Source: Larkinella sp049445795
Lineage (GTDB): Bacteria; Bacteroidota; Bacteroidia; Cytophagales; Spirosomataceae
Direction of reading: 5' to 3'
Assembly: GCF_049445795.1 (NCBI RefSeq)
Contig: NZ_JBMSDT010000013.1
Coordinates: forward strand, 62,001 to 126,000
DNA: 64,000 nucleotides
Below are positions 9,176 through 17,666 of this stretch, in pieces (the stretch's first letter is position 1; every line of letters starts with the position of its first letter). The position numbers and the translations under genes were made by a program. Below the pieces are notes generated by a model. That model searched no databases. It worked only from the letters and a program-made list of their open reading frames with translations, and was not told the origin of the DNA.

Positions 9176-10129
9176 TCAATTCACGACATTTCGGGGCTGA
9201 CCGGCAAAATAGGCGCGGATGTTTTCGACGATTTCGTGCAAAAGTCGCTGGCGGGCTTCGCGACTGGCCCAGGCCAGGTGGGGCGTAATCAGGCAGTTTC
9301 TGGCCGTAAACAGTGGATTGTCTGTCGCGGGCGGTTCGGTCGTCAGCACATCCAATCCCGCCCCGGCCAGCCGGTCGTGATTGAGCGCATCGGCCAGATC
9401 GGCTTCGTTGATGAGCGCCCCCCGGCTGGTGTTGATCAGGAATGCCGTCGGTTTCATCTGATGCAGCAACTCCCGGTTGACAAAGCCCCGGTTTTCGGCA
9501 GTCGCCGGGCAGTGGAGCGAGACGACATCGCTTTCGGCAAACAGCGTCGCCTGATCGACATAGCGAATGCCCACCGGGGGCGGCTCGTCGGTGTGCCGCC
9601 GGTTGACCAAAACCGTCATCCCAAACGCAAGCCCAATGTCGGCCACGCGTTGACCAATGTCGCCGAAACCGACCAGGCCAAGCGTTTTGCCAGCCAGTTC
9701 GAGCAGCGGTTTTTTCCAGTAACAGAAATCCGGGTTGCGCGCCCAGTCGCCCGCCCGGACGCTGTCGGCGTGCAGCCCGACGTGCTGCGCCAGTTCGAGC
9801 AACAACGCAAACGTCAACTGCGCGACCGACTCCGTGCTGTAGCCTTTGACGTTGGTCACGGTTATGTCCAGTTCGCAGGCGGCTTTCGTGTCGATGATGT
9901 CGTAGCCCGTGGCCGTCACGCCGATGTACCGCAGCCGGGGCAGTTGCTCCAGCGTCTCACGGTTCATTTTAATTTTATTCACCAGCACCATATCGGCTTC
10001 TTTCAGCCGCTCGATCAGTTGGTCGGGGGCGGTGCGGTCGTGCAGGGTAACGCTGCCGAGAGACGTAAGCGGGGTCCAGTCCAGGTCGCCGGGGTTCAGG
10101 GTATAGGCGTCTGCGTAAACGAGGTTCAT
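9176..10129 (-). CDS. D-2-hydroxyacid dehydrogenase (glycerate dehydrogenase-like)
   Basis: A 317-residue NAD(P)-dependent dehydrogenase of the D-isomer 2-hydroxyacid family, which interconverts 2-oxo and D-2-hydroxy acids. The Rossmann motif G-x-G-x2-G (L-V-G-F-G-D-I-G-Q-R) lies near residue 150. The catalytic Arg (N-T-S-R-G), Glu (T-T-E-P-P) and His (T-P-H-L-A-W) regions follow in order. The ATG at 10129 was chosen over an upstream frame start at 10261 because the family begins with a short beta strand, here N-L-V-Y-A-D-A, and the longer version would overlap the next gene. It lies 46 nt after the YheT-like hydrolase gene on the same strand. The physiological substrate is not determinable. 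Confidence 0.88.
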   Translation of the reverse strand: MNLVYADAYTLNPGDLDWTPLTSLGSVTLHDRTAPDQLIERLKEADMVLVNKIKMNRETLEQLPRLRYIGVTATGYDIIDTKAACELDITVTNVKGYSTESVAQLTFALLLELAQHVGLHADSVRAGDWARNPDFCYWKKPLLELAGKTLGLVGFGDIGQRVADIGLAFGMTVLVNRRHTDEPPPVGIRYVDQATLFAESDVVSLHCPATAENRGFVNRELLHQMKPTAFLINTSRGALINEADLADALNHDRLAGAGLDVLTTEPPATDNPLFTARNCLITPHLAWASREARQRLLHEIVENIRAYFAGQPRNVVN

Positions 10130-10175
10130 GGCAAGGAAAAGAGTTAGTCCGAAAGATACACGGAAAATGGATGGA

Positions 10176-11144
10176 TCATCCGACGTTGGTGACAAACTCC
10201 AGCGCTCGGCGCTCGATCCAGGTAAATTCGTCGCCCCGAACGGCAAAACCGACGTGTCCACCGGTTTTGGGGGTTTCCAGGAAAATCAGCGGGTGCTTCT
10301 CGGCCAGGTCGGCGGGCGAGCATTCGGGCGACAGCAGCGGGTCATTCTGGGCGTTGACCAGCAGCGCCGGAACCGCAATGCCCGTCATGAAGTTGACGGC
10401 CGACGCCTGGGTGTAAAAATCGTCGGCGTCGCGGTAACCGTTGACGGGGGCCGAAAACCGGTCGTCGAAATCGCGCCAGAGCCGCACGTCCCGCAGGCGC
10501 GTCATGTCTAATTGGCCCGGAAACCGGTCGGCTTTCTGCTGCAGTTTGATGATGAGTTTTTTCATAAACCGGTTGCGGTAAAACCGGTTTCGCGGCAAAT
10601 CAAGCTGCCGGGCGCTGGCTCCCAAATCGGTGGGCGACGAAACCGCCACAACTTTCCGCAGGACTTCGGGGGCGGTTTTGCCGTGAACGCCCGCGTATTT
10701 CAGCGCAATGTTGCCGCCCATGCTGTAGCCGATCAGCACCAGGTTACGGTACGGTTTGGTTCGTAGCGCGTGGTCGATCACTTCGCCGAGGTCGCCGATT
10801 TCGCCATGATTATACAGCCGGAAAGCTCGGTTCATCTCGCCACTGCACGAGCGGCAGTTCCAGGCCAGCACATCCCAGCCGTGCCGGGCAAATAGTTTGG
10901 CCGTTCCTTTGATGTAATGCCGGTTGGAGTCGCCTTCCAGCCCGTGCGTCAGGATGACGAGTCGGTCGCTGCGCCGGTCGATCCAGTCGAGGTCCACAAA
11001 ATCGCCGTCGGCCAGCGTCAGCCGCTCCCGCTCATAAACGACACCCTCGACCCGGCGGGTCATGCTCGGAATGATGGTTTGCAGGTGGCCGTTGAGCTGG
11101 TAACGGGGTGATCCGGGGAAAGAAGAGTGGCGAAGAACCGGCAT
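10176..11144 (-). CDS. YheT-family alpha/beta hydrolase
   Basis: A 322-residue cytoplasmic serine hydrolase. The nucleophile elbow G-Y-S-M-G-G-N near residue 140 and the late G-G-H-V-G-F histidine motif near 300 define the YheT/EMB8 group, whose bacterial members are esterases of unknown natural substrate. The opening pattern (G-H-L-Q-T-I-I-P) and the W-N-C-R-S-C-S-G-E segment near residue 95 are also family features. It is probably the first gene of a two-gene unit with the dehydrogenase that follows 46 nt later. Confidence 0.86.
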   Translation of the reverse strand: MPVLRHSSFPGSPRYQLNGHLQTIIPSMTRRVEGVVYERERLTLADGDFVDLDWIDRRSDRLVILTHGLEGDSNRHYIKGTAKLFARHGWDVLAWNCRSCSGEMNRAFRLYNHGEIGDLGEVIDHALRTKPYRNLVLIGYSMGGNIALKYAGVHGKTAPEVLRKVVAVSSPTDLGASARQLDLPRNRFYRNRFMKKLIIKLQQKADRFPGQLDMTRLRDVRLWRDFDDRFSAPVNGYRDADDFYTQASAVNFMTGIAVPALLVNAQNDPLLSPECSPADLAEKHPLIFLETPKTGGHVGFAVRGDEFTWIERRALEFVTNVG

Positions 11145-11207
11145 GCCGTAACTATTTCGTTGGTAATCCGTTATTTTTAACGAAATTTAGTCCGGTTGGT
11201 TCCCGCT

Positions 11208-11669
11208 ATGGAATTCGCAAAGTATTTATCGGTTTTGGTAGCCAGCATGGTCAAGTTCATCGGCGGTCCGGTTACGGGTGTGGCGATGGGTCTCAACTGG
11301 CTGGAAACCTGGGCGTTTACGGTCGTGGGTATGATGGCGAGCGTCGTGCTGGTCACCTACGCCGGGGCTATTTTGCGAAATCTAATGAATCGGTTCCGGC
11401 GCCCGGCTCCCCGGCGGTTTAGTTCCCGGACGCGGCTGGCCGTTCGCGTCTGGAAACGCTCAGGCATGGCGGGCATTGCCTTCCTGACGCCCCTGCTGCT
11501 GACGCCCATCGGCGGCACCATTCTGGCGGTGTCGTTTAAGGTGAGTCGTTCGATGATTTTCAGTTACATGCTGATGAGCGCTCTGTTCTGGGGAATTGTC
11601 TTCACCCTGGGCGTTTACCAACTGCCGGAGTTATTTGGACGGTTTACGGGTACGGGAGCCGGGAAGTAA
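11208..11669 (+). CDS. Small integral membrane protein
   Basis: About 153 residues with four predicted hydrophobic segments: residues about 8-30, 35-57, 85-110 and 115-135. A positively charged loop (N-R-F-R-R-P-A-P-R-R) lies in the middle. The T-P-L-L-L-T-P-I-G-G-T pattern in the third segment resembles small multidrug-export or DedA-like proteins, but not enough to assign a function. The start at 11208 is preferred over a non-ATG frame start at 11196. It is divergent from the hydrolase gene across only 63 nt and converges on the beta-lactamase gene, with 4 nt between stops. Confidence 0.65.
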   Translation: MEFAKYLSVLVASMVKFIGGPVTGVAMGLNWLETWAFTVVGMMASVVLVTYAGAILRNLMNRFRRPAPRRFSSRTRLAVRVWKRSGMAGIAFLTPLLLTPIGGTILAVSFKVSRSMIFSYMLMSALFWGIVFTLGVYQLPELFGRFTGTGAGK

Positions 11670-11673
11670 AGGC

Positions 11674-12576
11674 TCATTTAGCCGCCAATCCGCTCCATTC
11701 ATCCCACACGACCCGGGCAACCTGCGCAATGACGTTTTCCCGGTCGGCGTCAGGGGCTTTGGAGTCGGCCACAAAAACCGCAATGGCTGCGTGCTGGCCG
11801 GTTGGCAACGTAATGATACCCACATCGTTGGTGGCCCGGGTGAAGCCGTCGAACGTTCGCGAACTGCCGGTTTTATGGGCGACAACCGTTCCTGCGGGGA
11901 GTAATCCTTTTAGCCGATGCGGGCCGGTAGGCGTTTCGGTCAGCCACCGGCGGAGCAGGACGGTGCTGGCTTCGGAAAGTTTTTTGCCTTCGTGAAAAAC
12001 CGTCAGCAGCCGCACCATCGATTCGGGCGAGGCCCAGTTGCGGTATTGAACAGCTTCATTTTCACCCATTTCCTTTTCAGTCGTTCGGACCATCACGCCG
12101 TTGACGCTGAGGGTGCGGAGGTATTCCGTCACCGGGTAAGGGCCGCCGAGTTGCGCCAGCAGCACGTCGCAGGCGGTGCCGTCGCTTTCCGAGACCATCA
12201 ATCGCAGGAGTTCCGCGAGAGTCAGTTCAACGCCCTCCGGGTGGGCGTCGCGGATCGGGCTGTGTTGCTTCGGGCCAACGAAGTCGCTTTTTTCGACTTT
12301 CACTTTCTGATCAAGCCGGAGTTTTCCCTGATCGACCTGGTGCAAAACCGCCATCGCGATCGGGAATTTATAAACGCTCTGCATCGGAAAGTGTCCATCC
12401 GGGTTCAGACTGACCGACTGCCCGGTTTCGATGACCGTTGCCATGACGCCTACGCGACCCCGGGCGGTTTCGGCGATCGTCCGGATTTTTTCGGCTAATT
12501 GATCCGTGGAAGGAGGGGCGGTTTGGCCTTGGGCCAGCATTGGCAACAGCAACAAAACCATCAGGCACGTTCGCAT
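11674..12576 (-). CDS. Class A serine beta-lactamase, PER/CfxA-like subclass
   Basis: A 300-residue secreted enzyme that hydrolyses beta-lactam antibiotics in the periplasm. A signal peptide ends near A-Q-G-Q. Active-site motifs are in order: S67-V-Y-K70 (S-x-x-K with the acylating serine), S131-D132-G133, an E-x3-N at about 169-173 in the omega loop, and K235-T-G-S-S. The Q-Y-R-N-W-A-S-P stretch after the omega loop is typical of the Bacteroidota subclass (PER, VEB, CfxA relatives). The usual third residue of the S-D-N motif is Gly here, as in mycobacterial BlaC. No mobile-element ends flank it, so it looks chromosomal and native. Spectrum cannot be predicted with confidence. Confidence 0.9.
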   Translation of the reverse strand: MRTCLMVLLLLPMLAQGQTAPPSTDQLAEKIRTIAETARGRVGVMATVIETGQSVSLNPDGHFPMQSVYKFPIAMAVLHQVDQGKLRLDQKVKVEKSDFVGPKQHSPIRDAHPEGVELTLAELLRLMVSESDGTACDVLLAQLGGPYPVTEYLRTLSVNGVMVRTTEKEMGENEAVQYRNWASPESMVRLLTVFHEGKKLSEASTVLLRRWLTETPTGPHRLKGLLPAGTVVAHKTGSSRTFDGFTRATNDVGIITLPTGQHAAIAVFVADSKAPDADRENVIAQVARVVWDEWSGLAAK

Positions 12577-12642
12577 CCGTAAAAAAGAGGAGTTAGGTTG
12601 AGATTACCGATCGGAAACCGTTCAAAAAAAAGTGGGCGCTTC

Positions 12643-12676
12643 TTTTTATGTCTTACTGCTTCGCCCGCTACTTTTG
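12643..12676 (+). promoter_or_regulatory. Candidate Bacteroidota sigma promoter for the GNAT gene
   Basis: A perfect -7 element TACTTTTG (12669-12676) matches TAnnTTTG. A T-rich candidate -33 element lies about 21 nt upstream. The predicted transcript would start about 15 nt before the ATG at 12699. Confidence 0.45.
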
Positions 12677-12698
12677 AGTTCTTAACGCTTTGTGTTCT

Positions 12699-13187
12699 AT
12701 GGTATTTCGCCGAATTGAAGAAAAAGACGCCGACGCACTCTGGGACATCATTCACCGGGTGATTCGGTCCGGGGATACGTGGGTTTTCGCACCGGATTCG
12801 TCGCGGGAGACGATGCTGGCCATCTGGTTCGATCCGCAGAAGTACTCGTACGTCTGCGAAATCGACGGTGAGGTAGTCGGCACCTTCTTTCTGAGAGAGA
12901 ACCAGCCCGGTCTGGGGTCGCACGTTGCCAATGCCGGGTACATGGTCAAGCCCGAGTCCCGGGGGCGCGGCATTGCCGAAGCGATGTGCCGGTTTTCGCA
13001 GGAGGAAGCCCGGCGGCTGGGGTTTCGGGCCATACAGTTCAATTTTGTGGTCAGCACGAACGAGGTGGCCATCCGGGTTTGGAAACGCTGCGGGTTTTCG
13101 GTCGTCGGCACGTTGCCCAGGGCGTATCAACACCAGACACTGGGCCTGGTCGATGCGCTGGTGATGTACCAGTGGCTGGACGATTGA
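12699..13187 (+). CDS. GNAT-family N-acetyltransferase
   Basis: A 162-residue acetyl-CoA-dependent acyltransferase. The acetyl-CoA loop is clear in motif A (V-K-P-E-S-R-G-R-G-I-A-E-A-M), and motif B ends with N-E-V-A-I-R-V-W-K-R-C-G-F. Family members acetylate amines of small molecules or proteins. The ATG at 12699 is used; an in-frame TTG nine bases earlier is less likely. It is divergent from the beta-lactamase gene, so both promoters lie in the 122-nt gap. The acceptor is unknown. Confidence 0.85.
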   Translation: MVFRRIEEKDADALWDIIHRVIRSGDTWVFAPDSSRETMLAIWFDPQKYSYVCEIDGEVVGTFFLRENQPGLGSHVANAGYMVKPESRGRGIAEAMCRFSQEEARRLGFRAIQFNFVVSTNEVAIRVWKRCGFSVVGTLPRAYQHQTLGLVDALVMYQWLDD

Positions 13188-13255
13188 AAATGAAGTGATT
13201 CCAACCATTTCCCGGCGAAACGAATCTCCTTGTTACCTCTTTTTCAAAAAACGAC

Positions 13256-13630
13256 ATGAACGGGAAGACGGTTTTACTGGGAGTATTGATTTGTCTGCTG
13301 GGAAACTGCCGCTCCAAAACGGAGGTGTTGCCCAGCGAAGTGTGGTCGGAAGGATGCGCCGAGTTAGCGCCGTACCAAGGAGGCTACCGCCTGAGCGGCA
13401 TGTGCTGTGAATATGTTTTGTTACCAGGCCCGTTAAGCCGTTCCTTTCAGGTTAATGGAACGTATCATGGGTTCACCGGAGCGGGCTTTAGCAACATTCC
13501 GATTGCCATCACCGGCACCGCGCTTTCCGACACTACCCTCGTGCTGAGTTACTCGGTCAATACGAAAACCAGTACGTTCACGCTGAAACCTGGTCGGGCA
13601 AGAATGGCTTGCAACTGCGCCTGCGACTAA
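13256..13630 (+). CDS. Small lipoprotein of unknown function
   Basis: A 124-residue protein with a lipoprotein signal: hydrophobic residues 5-15, then a L-L-G-N-C lipobox with the cysteine at residue 18. Several other cysteines occur, including C-C and a C-N-C-A-C cluster at the extreme C-terminus, which could form disulfides or bind metal in the periplasm. No family was recognised. Its stop lies 4 nt from the stop of the convergent ydcF-like gene. Confidence 0.6.
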   Translation: MNGKTVLLGVLICLLGNCRSKTEVLPSEVWSEGCAELAPYQGGYRLSGMCCEYVLLPGPLSRSFQVNGTYHGFTGAGFSNIPIAITGTALSDTTLVLSYSVNTKTSTFTLKPGRARMACNCACD

Positions 13631-13634
13631 GCCG

Positions 13635-14180
13635 TTACGGTTTTTCGGGCAACCGGTGGTCGGGCCGGAGCCAGAGCCTGAACCGCTGCCAGGCTTCCCA
13701 GGCATGGAGCAGCAAAAATCGCCCCCAGGACGCATCCCGTCCGCAACTAACCACCTGAAAATCGGTAAGATAATGGCTGAAAATATATCGCGCCCGGGCC
13801 ACATGCGCGGGTGAGGTCACAACGATGGCCTGCTGAATGTCCAACTGGCGCATCAAGTCGCCCGCCCGGGCGGCATTGTCGTAGGTACTTCGGGCGGTCG
13901 GTTCCCGGATGACCGCTTCCGGCGGCACACCCAGCGAAACCGCGTAGTCGGCCATGACTTCCGCTTCGACGAACGAGTTGTAAACCGCTGCCCCCGAACA
14001 CACAATCACACTTCCCAGCCCCTGCTGATAAAGCCGGACGGCGGTCGCGACGCGGGCTTGCTGGGTTCGGCTGGGCCGACCGTCGGGCGTGGCCGGATTG
14101 CCCAAGACAACGATGGCGGTTTTTGGCTTCATGAAAAGTCGGGCGGCTCCGGGTAAAACGTCGTATTCGCCTTTGGTCAT
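13635..14180 (-). CDS. YdcF/ElyC (DUF218) family protein
   Basis: Up to 181 residues. The DUF218 core is visible: A-I-V-V-L-G-N-P at the start, a T-A-V-R-L-Y-Q-Q-G segment, V-C-S-G near residue 60, and E-P-T-A-R-S-T-Y-D-N-A near 95. Members include SanA and ElyC, linked to cell-envelope integrity, and YdcF, which binds SAM. An in-frame ATG at 14132 sits just before the conserved core and may be the true start. No transmembrane anchor is seen, which differs from SanA and ElyC. Confidence 0.78.
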   Translation of the reverse strand: MTKGEYDVLPGAARLFMKPKTAIVVLGNPATPDGRPSRTQQARVATAVRLYQQGLGSVIVCSGAAVYNSFVEAEVMADYAVSLGVPPEAVIREPTARSTYDNAARAGDLMRQLDIQQAIVVTSPAHVARARYIFSHYLTDFQVVSCGRDASWGRFLLLHAWEAWQRFRLWLRPDHRLPEKP

Positions 14181-14279
14181 AAAACGATTTTACGAAGGTA
14201 TTGCATCGGCTATTTTTAACCAGCAACAACTACGAATGACAATGGCCGGGGAATCCGCGCGGTTCCTGGCCCCTAAGGT

Positions 14280-15452
14280 ATGAAGGAGATTTTATATAGC
14301 ATCAGCATGGCGAACCTGCTCTTTTTCGGCGTGGTGCTGGGCGCGGTTAAACAGGGCAACTGGCAGGCCAATCGCTGGCTGGCCGGTTTTTTTCTGATCG
14401 CTGCCATTTTGTTATTACAGACCATTCTGGAATACAGCGGCTATTTTCAAACACATCCTGAGTTCATTGATGTCCTCATGCCTTTGTCATTTTGCTGGGG
14501 AACCACGTATTATTTTTATACCCAAAGGCTCACCGACGGGTCGACTTCCTTTCGGCCCTATGCGTGGTTGCACGGCCTTCCGGCCTTGTTATGCTTTTTA
14601 CAGTTTCTTCCGTTGTACAGGGCTTCCGACAGTCAGAAGCTGGATTACCTGGCGCGGCTGATGAACGACCAGCCGACCGATTATGATCACATTGCCGGTC
14701 TAAGCTTGCTGCATTTTTTGGGGTATCTGCTGCTCAGTTTCCGGCTGGTGAATCGGCATCAGCGGCACGTTAAGAATTACTTTTCGGGTTCGCTGGAAAA
14801 ACGAAACCTGGCCTGGCTTCGGCGGTTGAATTACGGGTTGCTGCTGGTTTGGCTGCTTTGGGCCAATTTCCATTTGCACGAACTTTTTCCCGACTATATT
14901 CCCGCGTTTCCGGTTTTGCAAGCCTTCACCCCGTTGCTGTTGATTGGCATTCTCTTTTCCCTGGGGTATTATGCGGTTCGCCAGAATGCGATTTTCCCGA
15001 AGGAAGAGCCTCTTGCTCCGCTGCCCATCGGGCCGGAACTACCCGACGAGCCGGTTTTGCGGATTCCGCGGTCGGCCAGCTTACCCGATGCCCGGAAACA
15101 ACAGCTAAAACAACGACTTTTTGAAAGCATGAAAGTGGGAAAGGCCTACCGCAATTGTGATCTGACCCTGCCCGAACTAGCGGCTCATCTTGCCACCACA
15201 ACCAACATTTTGTCCGAGCTGATTAACAACGAACTGGGGCAGAATTTTTATGACTTCGTCAACAGCTACCGGGTTGAGGAGTGTAAAGCGCTGATGCTGG
15301 ATCCGAAATACGACCGGTACACCCTGCTGGCGCTGGCGTTTGAAGCCGGGTTCAATTCGAAATCCACCTTTCACAAGGCGTTCAAGGATTCGACTGGCCA
15401 ATCGCCCGGGCAATACCGGAAAGAAATGCGGAAAGTTAGTCTGTCTGTATAG
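14280..15452 (+). CDS. Membrane-anchored AraC-family transcriptional regulator
   Basis: A 390-residue protein. The first 240 residues contain about seven hydrophobic segments and look like an integral membrane sensor; the C-terminal 100 residues are an AraC-type double helix-turn-helix with A-F-E-A-G-F-N-S-K-S-T-F-H-K-A-F-K. A DNA-binding domain tethered to a multi-spanning membrane part is a common Bacteroidota arrangement. It lies 59 nt before the outer-membrane protein and lipoprotein-hydrolase pair on the same strand, which makes those genes candidate targets. The signal it senses is not known. Confidence 0.82.
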   Translation: MKEILYSISMANLLFFGVVLGAVKQGNWQANRWLAGFFLIAAILLLQTILEYSGYFQTHPEFIDVLMPLSFCWGTTYYFYTQRLTDGSTSFRPYAWLHGLPALLCFLQFLPLYRASDSQKLDYLARLMNDQPTDYDHIAGLSLLHFLGYLLLSFRLVNRHQRHVKNYFSGSLEKRNLAWLRRLNYGLLLVWLLWANFHLHELFPDYIPAFPVLQAFTPLLLIGILFSLGYYAVRQNAIFPKEEPLAPLPIGPELPDEPVLRIPRSASLPDARKQQLKQRLFESMKVGKAYRNCDLTLPELAAHLATTTNILSELINNELGQNFYDFVNSYRVEECKALMLDPKYDRYTLLALAFEAGFNSKSTFHKAFKDSTGQSPGQYRKEMRKVSLSV

Positions 15453-15511
15453 ATTCGGACGACTGGCATGTCCGCAGCCCTGAATTTTGTGGCCTAATCA
15501 ATCAATTACCA

Positions 15512-16174
15512 ATGGCCGCAAAGTTTTTTTCCCTGGGCGTTGCCTTGTTGCTCAGTCTGCCTGCTCTGAGCCAGTACGCCCCTCCGCTTCCCACGCAGAA
15601 ACATCTGGTGGGGGTTGAAGCGGGCTATGATTACAGCGTAGTCACCGTCAATTTCCGGTACGGTTTTCACCTGCCGCGTTTACGCTCCGCTCCGTTCGTC
15701 GAATTTACGCAAAACACGGCGCTGCCGGGTCTGAACAACAGCCGGTCGCAGATCGGCATCCGGTCGTGGCAGGGGAGCGTGGGGCGGTTTTTGCTCACAA
15801 GCCAACTGGCGATTCAGAGCATCGGAGCGTCTAACAAGGCGGGCAATTACAACGCGGTCGGCGCGGTGGTCGAGCTGAATCCCGGTTTGCTCTTCAACCG
15901 GTTTGGGCTGGGCCTGAACCTGGCCTATAATCCGGTTTTTGCTACGCACATCACTCATTCGACGGATTTTCATGACCGGTTTTTCCGCGAAGCCAAAGAC
16001 GGCTGGTATCGCCAGACGGCTACTAACCTCCGGGCAGGCGTCAATCTGCTTTATTTGCTCAACAGCCACAAGAGCCTGGAAATGAGCCTGAAAGGTGGTT
16101 ATCAAACCAGTGGCTCGCTCGACCAACTACTTCCTCCTGTCTATCTTCTCCTCGGTGTAAACAAACGATTCTGA
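15512..16174 (+). CDS. Predicted outer-membrane beta-barrel protein
   Basis: A 220-residue protein with a clear signal peptide (residues 1-21, ending A-L-S-Q). The mature part has repeated alternating amphipathic strands rich in Tyr, Asn and Gly and ends in K-R-F, as expected of a small outer-membrane barrel. No named family was recognised. Its stop codon overlaps the ATG of the next gene by one base (TGATG), so the two are translationally coupled. Confidence 0.62.
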   Translation: MAAKFFSLGVALLLSLPALSQYAPPLPTQKHLVGVEAGYDYSVVTVNFRYGFHLPRLRSAPFVEFTQNTALPGLNNSRSQIGIRSWQGSVGRFLLTSQLAIQSIGASNKAGNYNAVGAVVELNPGLLFNRFGLGLNLAYNPVFATHITHSTDFHDRFFREAKDGWYRQTATNLRAGVNLLYLLNSHKSLEMSLKGGYQTSGSLDQLLPPVYLLLGVNKRF

Positions 16175-17160
16175 TGAAAAAAGCGTATTTAATCGGCTTG
16201 CTGGCCCTGGCGGCCTGTCAAACCCTTGACCCAGCCGAACCGGGCAACCTCGTGGCGCGGACGGTCGATGACGATTCTTCCATTCCGGCGGTGGCGTTGT
16301 CCGAAACCCGGCTGCACGTTCAGCCCTACGGGGATGCCAAAAAAACCAAGGTGTTTGTGCTCGAAGGTGGTCCTGGCGACGACTTTCGCTCCCTGCTGGC
16401 GCTCAACCAGTCTGTCGAAGGCTGGTCGTTACCGGCCAATTATAAGGTAATTTACCACGACTATCGGGGCTGTGGGCTATCGCGTCGGCATCCAATGAGT
16501 GAGTTAACCGTGGAAAAGTCCATTAAAGACTTGGAAGAGCTTATTGACCATTTCGCGCCGAATGAGCCGGTTATTCTCGTCGGACATTCCTACGGAGGTC
16601 GAATTGCTGTACAGTACACAAACACCCATCTTGAGCGTGTAAAAGGGTTGATTTTACTGGAGCCGGGCTCTTTTTCATCTGAAATTGAAAAAAATACTCC
16701 ATCCGCCATCAACCGTCTGAATTTTTTTGCGAAAGATATCAATCAGTTCCTTTGGGTAAAGCAACTGATTGGAATGGATAACCACGCACAGGCGGATTAT
16801 GTCTATGACCTTGCCAAGGCCAACAAGGAAAGTACCGACCGGGGGTTGGATTGCCAGGCGACGTATTATCGGTCGGGGGCGGCTTCGACCATCGCCATTG
16901 CTTTAGGGGAGGCCCAGGATGCTGCTTTTGACTGCACTACTCAACTGCATCTTTTTGAAAAACCCGTTCTGTTTATCAGCAGCGAGCTGACCGAAGACAT
17001 TGGCTACGATTTTCAGGAGAAGTACCAGGTCGGGTTCTTCAAAAACCGCGAACACGTCAAAATTTCCGGAACAGGCCACGAGGGCATTGTCAACTGCCAG
17101 GCCGCCGAAAGCCTGAAGCATATCAGACGCTATCTGGCCAAACTAGAAGGCGGGAAGTAA
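16174..17160 (+). CDS. Lipoprotein alpha/beta hydrolase, proline iminopeptidase-like
   Basis: A 328-residue hydrolase with a lipoprotein signal (L-A-L-A-A-C, cysteine at residue 15), so it should be membrane-anchored outside the cytoplasm. The alpha/beta core shows an oxyanion-loop E-G-G-P-G-D near residue 65, a D-Y-R-G-C-G-L-S motif near 100, the nucleophile elbow G-H-S-Y-G-G near 137 and a late catalytic His in G-T-G-H-E-G. These resemble proline iminopeptidases and related esterases. It starts on the last base of the preceding barrel gene. The lipobox is unusual for this mostly cytoplasmic family, pointing to an extracytoplasmic peptide or ester substrate. Confidence 0.8.
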   Translation: MKKAYLIGLLALAACQTLDPAEPGNLVARTVDDDSSIPAVALSETRLHVQPYGDAKKTKVFVLEGGPGDDFRSLLALNQSVEGWSLPANYKVIYHDYRGCGLSRRHPMSELTVEKSIKDLEELIDHFAPNEPVILVGHSYGGRIAVQYTNTHLERVKGLILLEPGSFSSEIEKNTPSAINRLNFFAKDINQFLWVKQLIGMDNHAQADYVYDLAKANKESTDRGLDCQATYYRSGAASTIAIALGEAQDAAFDCTTQLHLFEKPVLFISSELTEDIGYDFQEKYQVGFFKNREHVKISGTGHEGIVNCQAAESLKHIRRYLAKLEGGK

Positions 17161-17201
17161 GCAAGTGGTCGCATAAGCTGGTCTTGAAAACCGCTTGATG
17201 G

Positions 17202-17666
17202 TTACAGGGCCAGTTTCATGCCTTCGTGCGTAGCCACAAAACCGAGTTCTTCGTAGAAATGGATGGCTTTCGGGCGTTTTTTGTCGGTAGTCAGTTGCAA
17301 CACGTAAGCGCCTTGCTGACGAGCCCAGTCGATGGCATGGCGGAACATTTTGGTTCCCAGCCCTTTGCCCCGGTGAGCGGAGTGAACCCGCACGGCTTCG
17401 ATCTGCGCCCGCAGCCCGCCCTGGTGTGTCAGGTAGGGCAGGAAGGTCAGGTGAAACGTGCCGACGGTTTCGCCGTCGATCTCAGCAATCGTTAATTCCT
17501 GATTCGGGTCCCGGCTGATTCGCGCAAATGCCTTCCGGTATGATTCGGGCAGCGGGTCTTCCAGCTTTTCACGCTGCGCACCTAGCGCGTCGTCGGCAAG
17601 CATGGTAACAATCGCAATGAGGTCGTTTTCGGTCGCCAGCCGGAAGGTTAGTTCGGAGGTCATCAT
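17202..17666 (-). CDS. GNAT-family N-acetyltransferase at the end of the glycan cluster
   Basis: A 154-residue acetyltransferase. Motif A is V-R-V-H-S-A-H-R-G-K-G-L-G-T-K-M-F, and the C-terminal motif is A-I-H-F-Y-E-E-L-G-F. Its ATG overlaps the stop codon of the upstream glycosyltransferase by one base (TAATG), so it is the last coupled gene of the minus-strand cluster. It could acetylate an amino sugar made by the cluster or simply be co-transcribed. Relatives include many uncharacterised small-molecule acetyltransferases. Confidence 0.83.
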   Translation of the reverse strand: MMTSELTFRLATENDLIAIVTMLADDALGAQREKLEDPLPESYRKAFARISRDPNQELTIAEIDGETVGTFHLTFLPYLTHQGGLRAQIEAVRVHSAHRGKGLGTKMFRHAIDWARQQGAYVLQLTTDKKRPKAIHFYEELGFVATHEGMKLAL

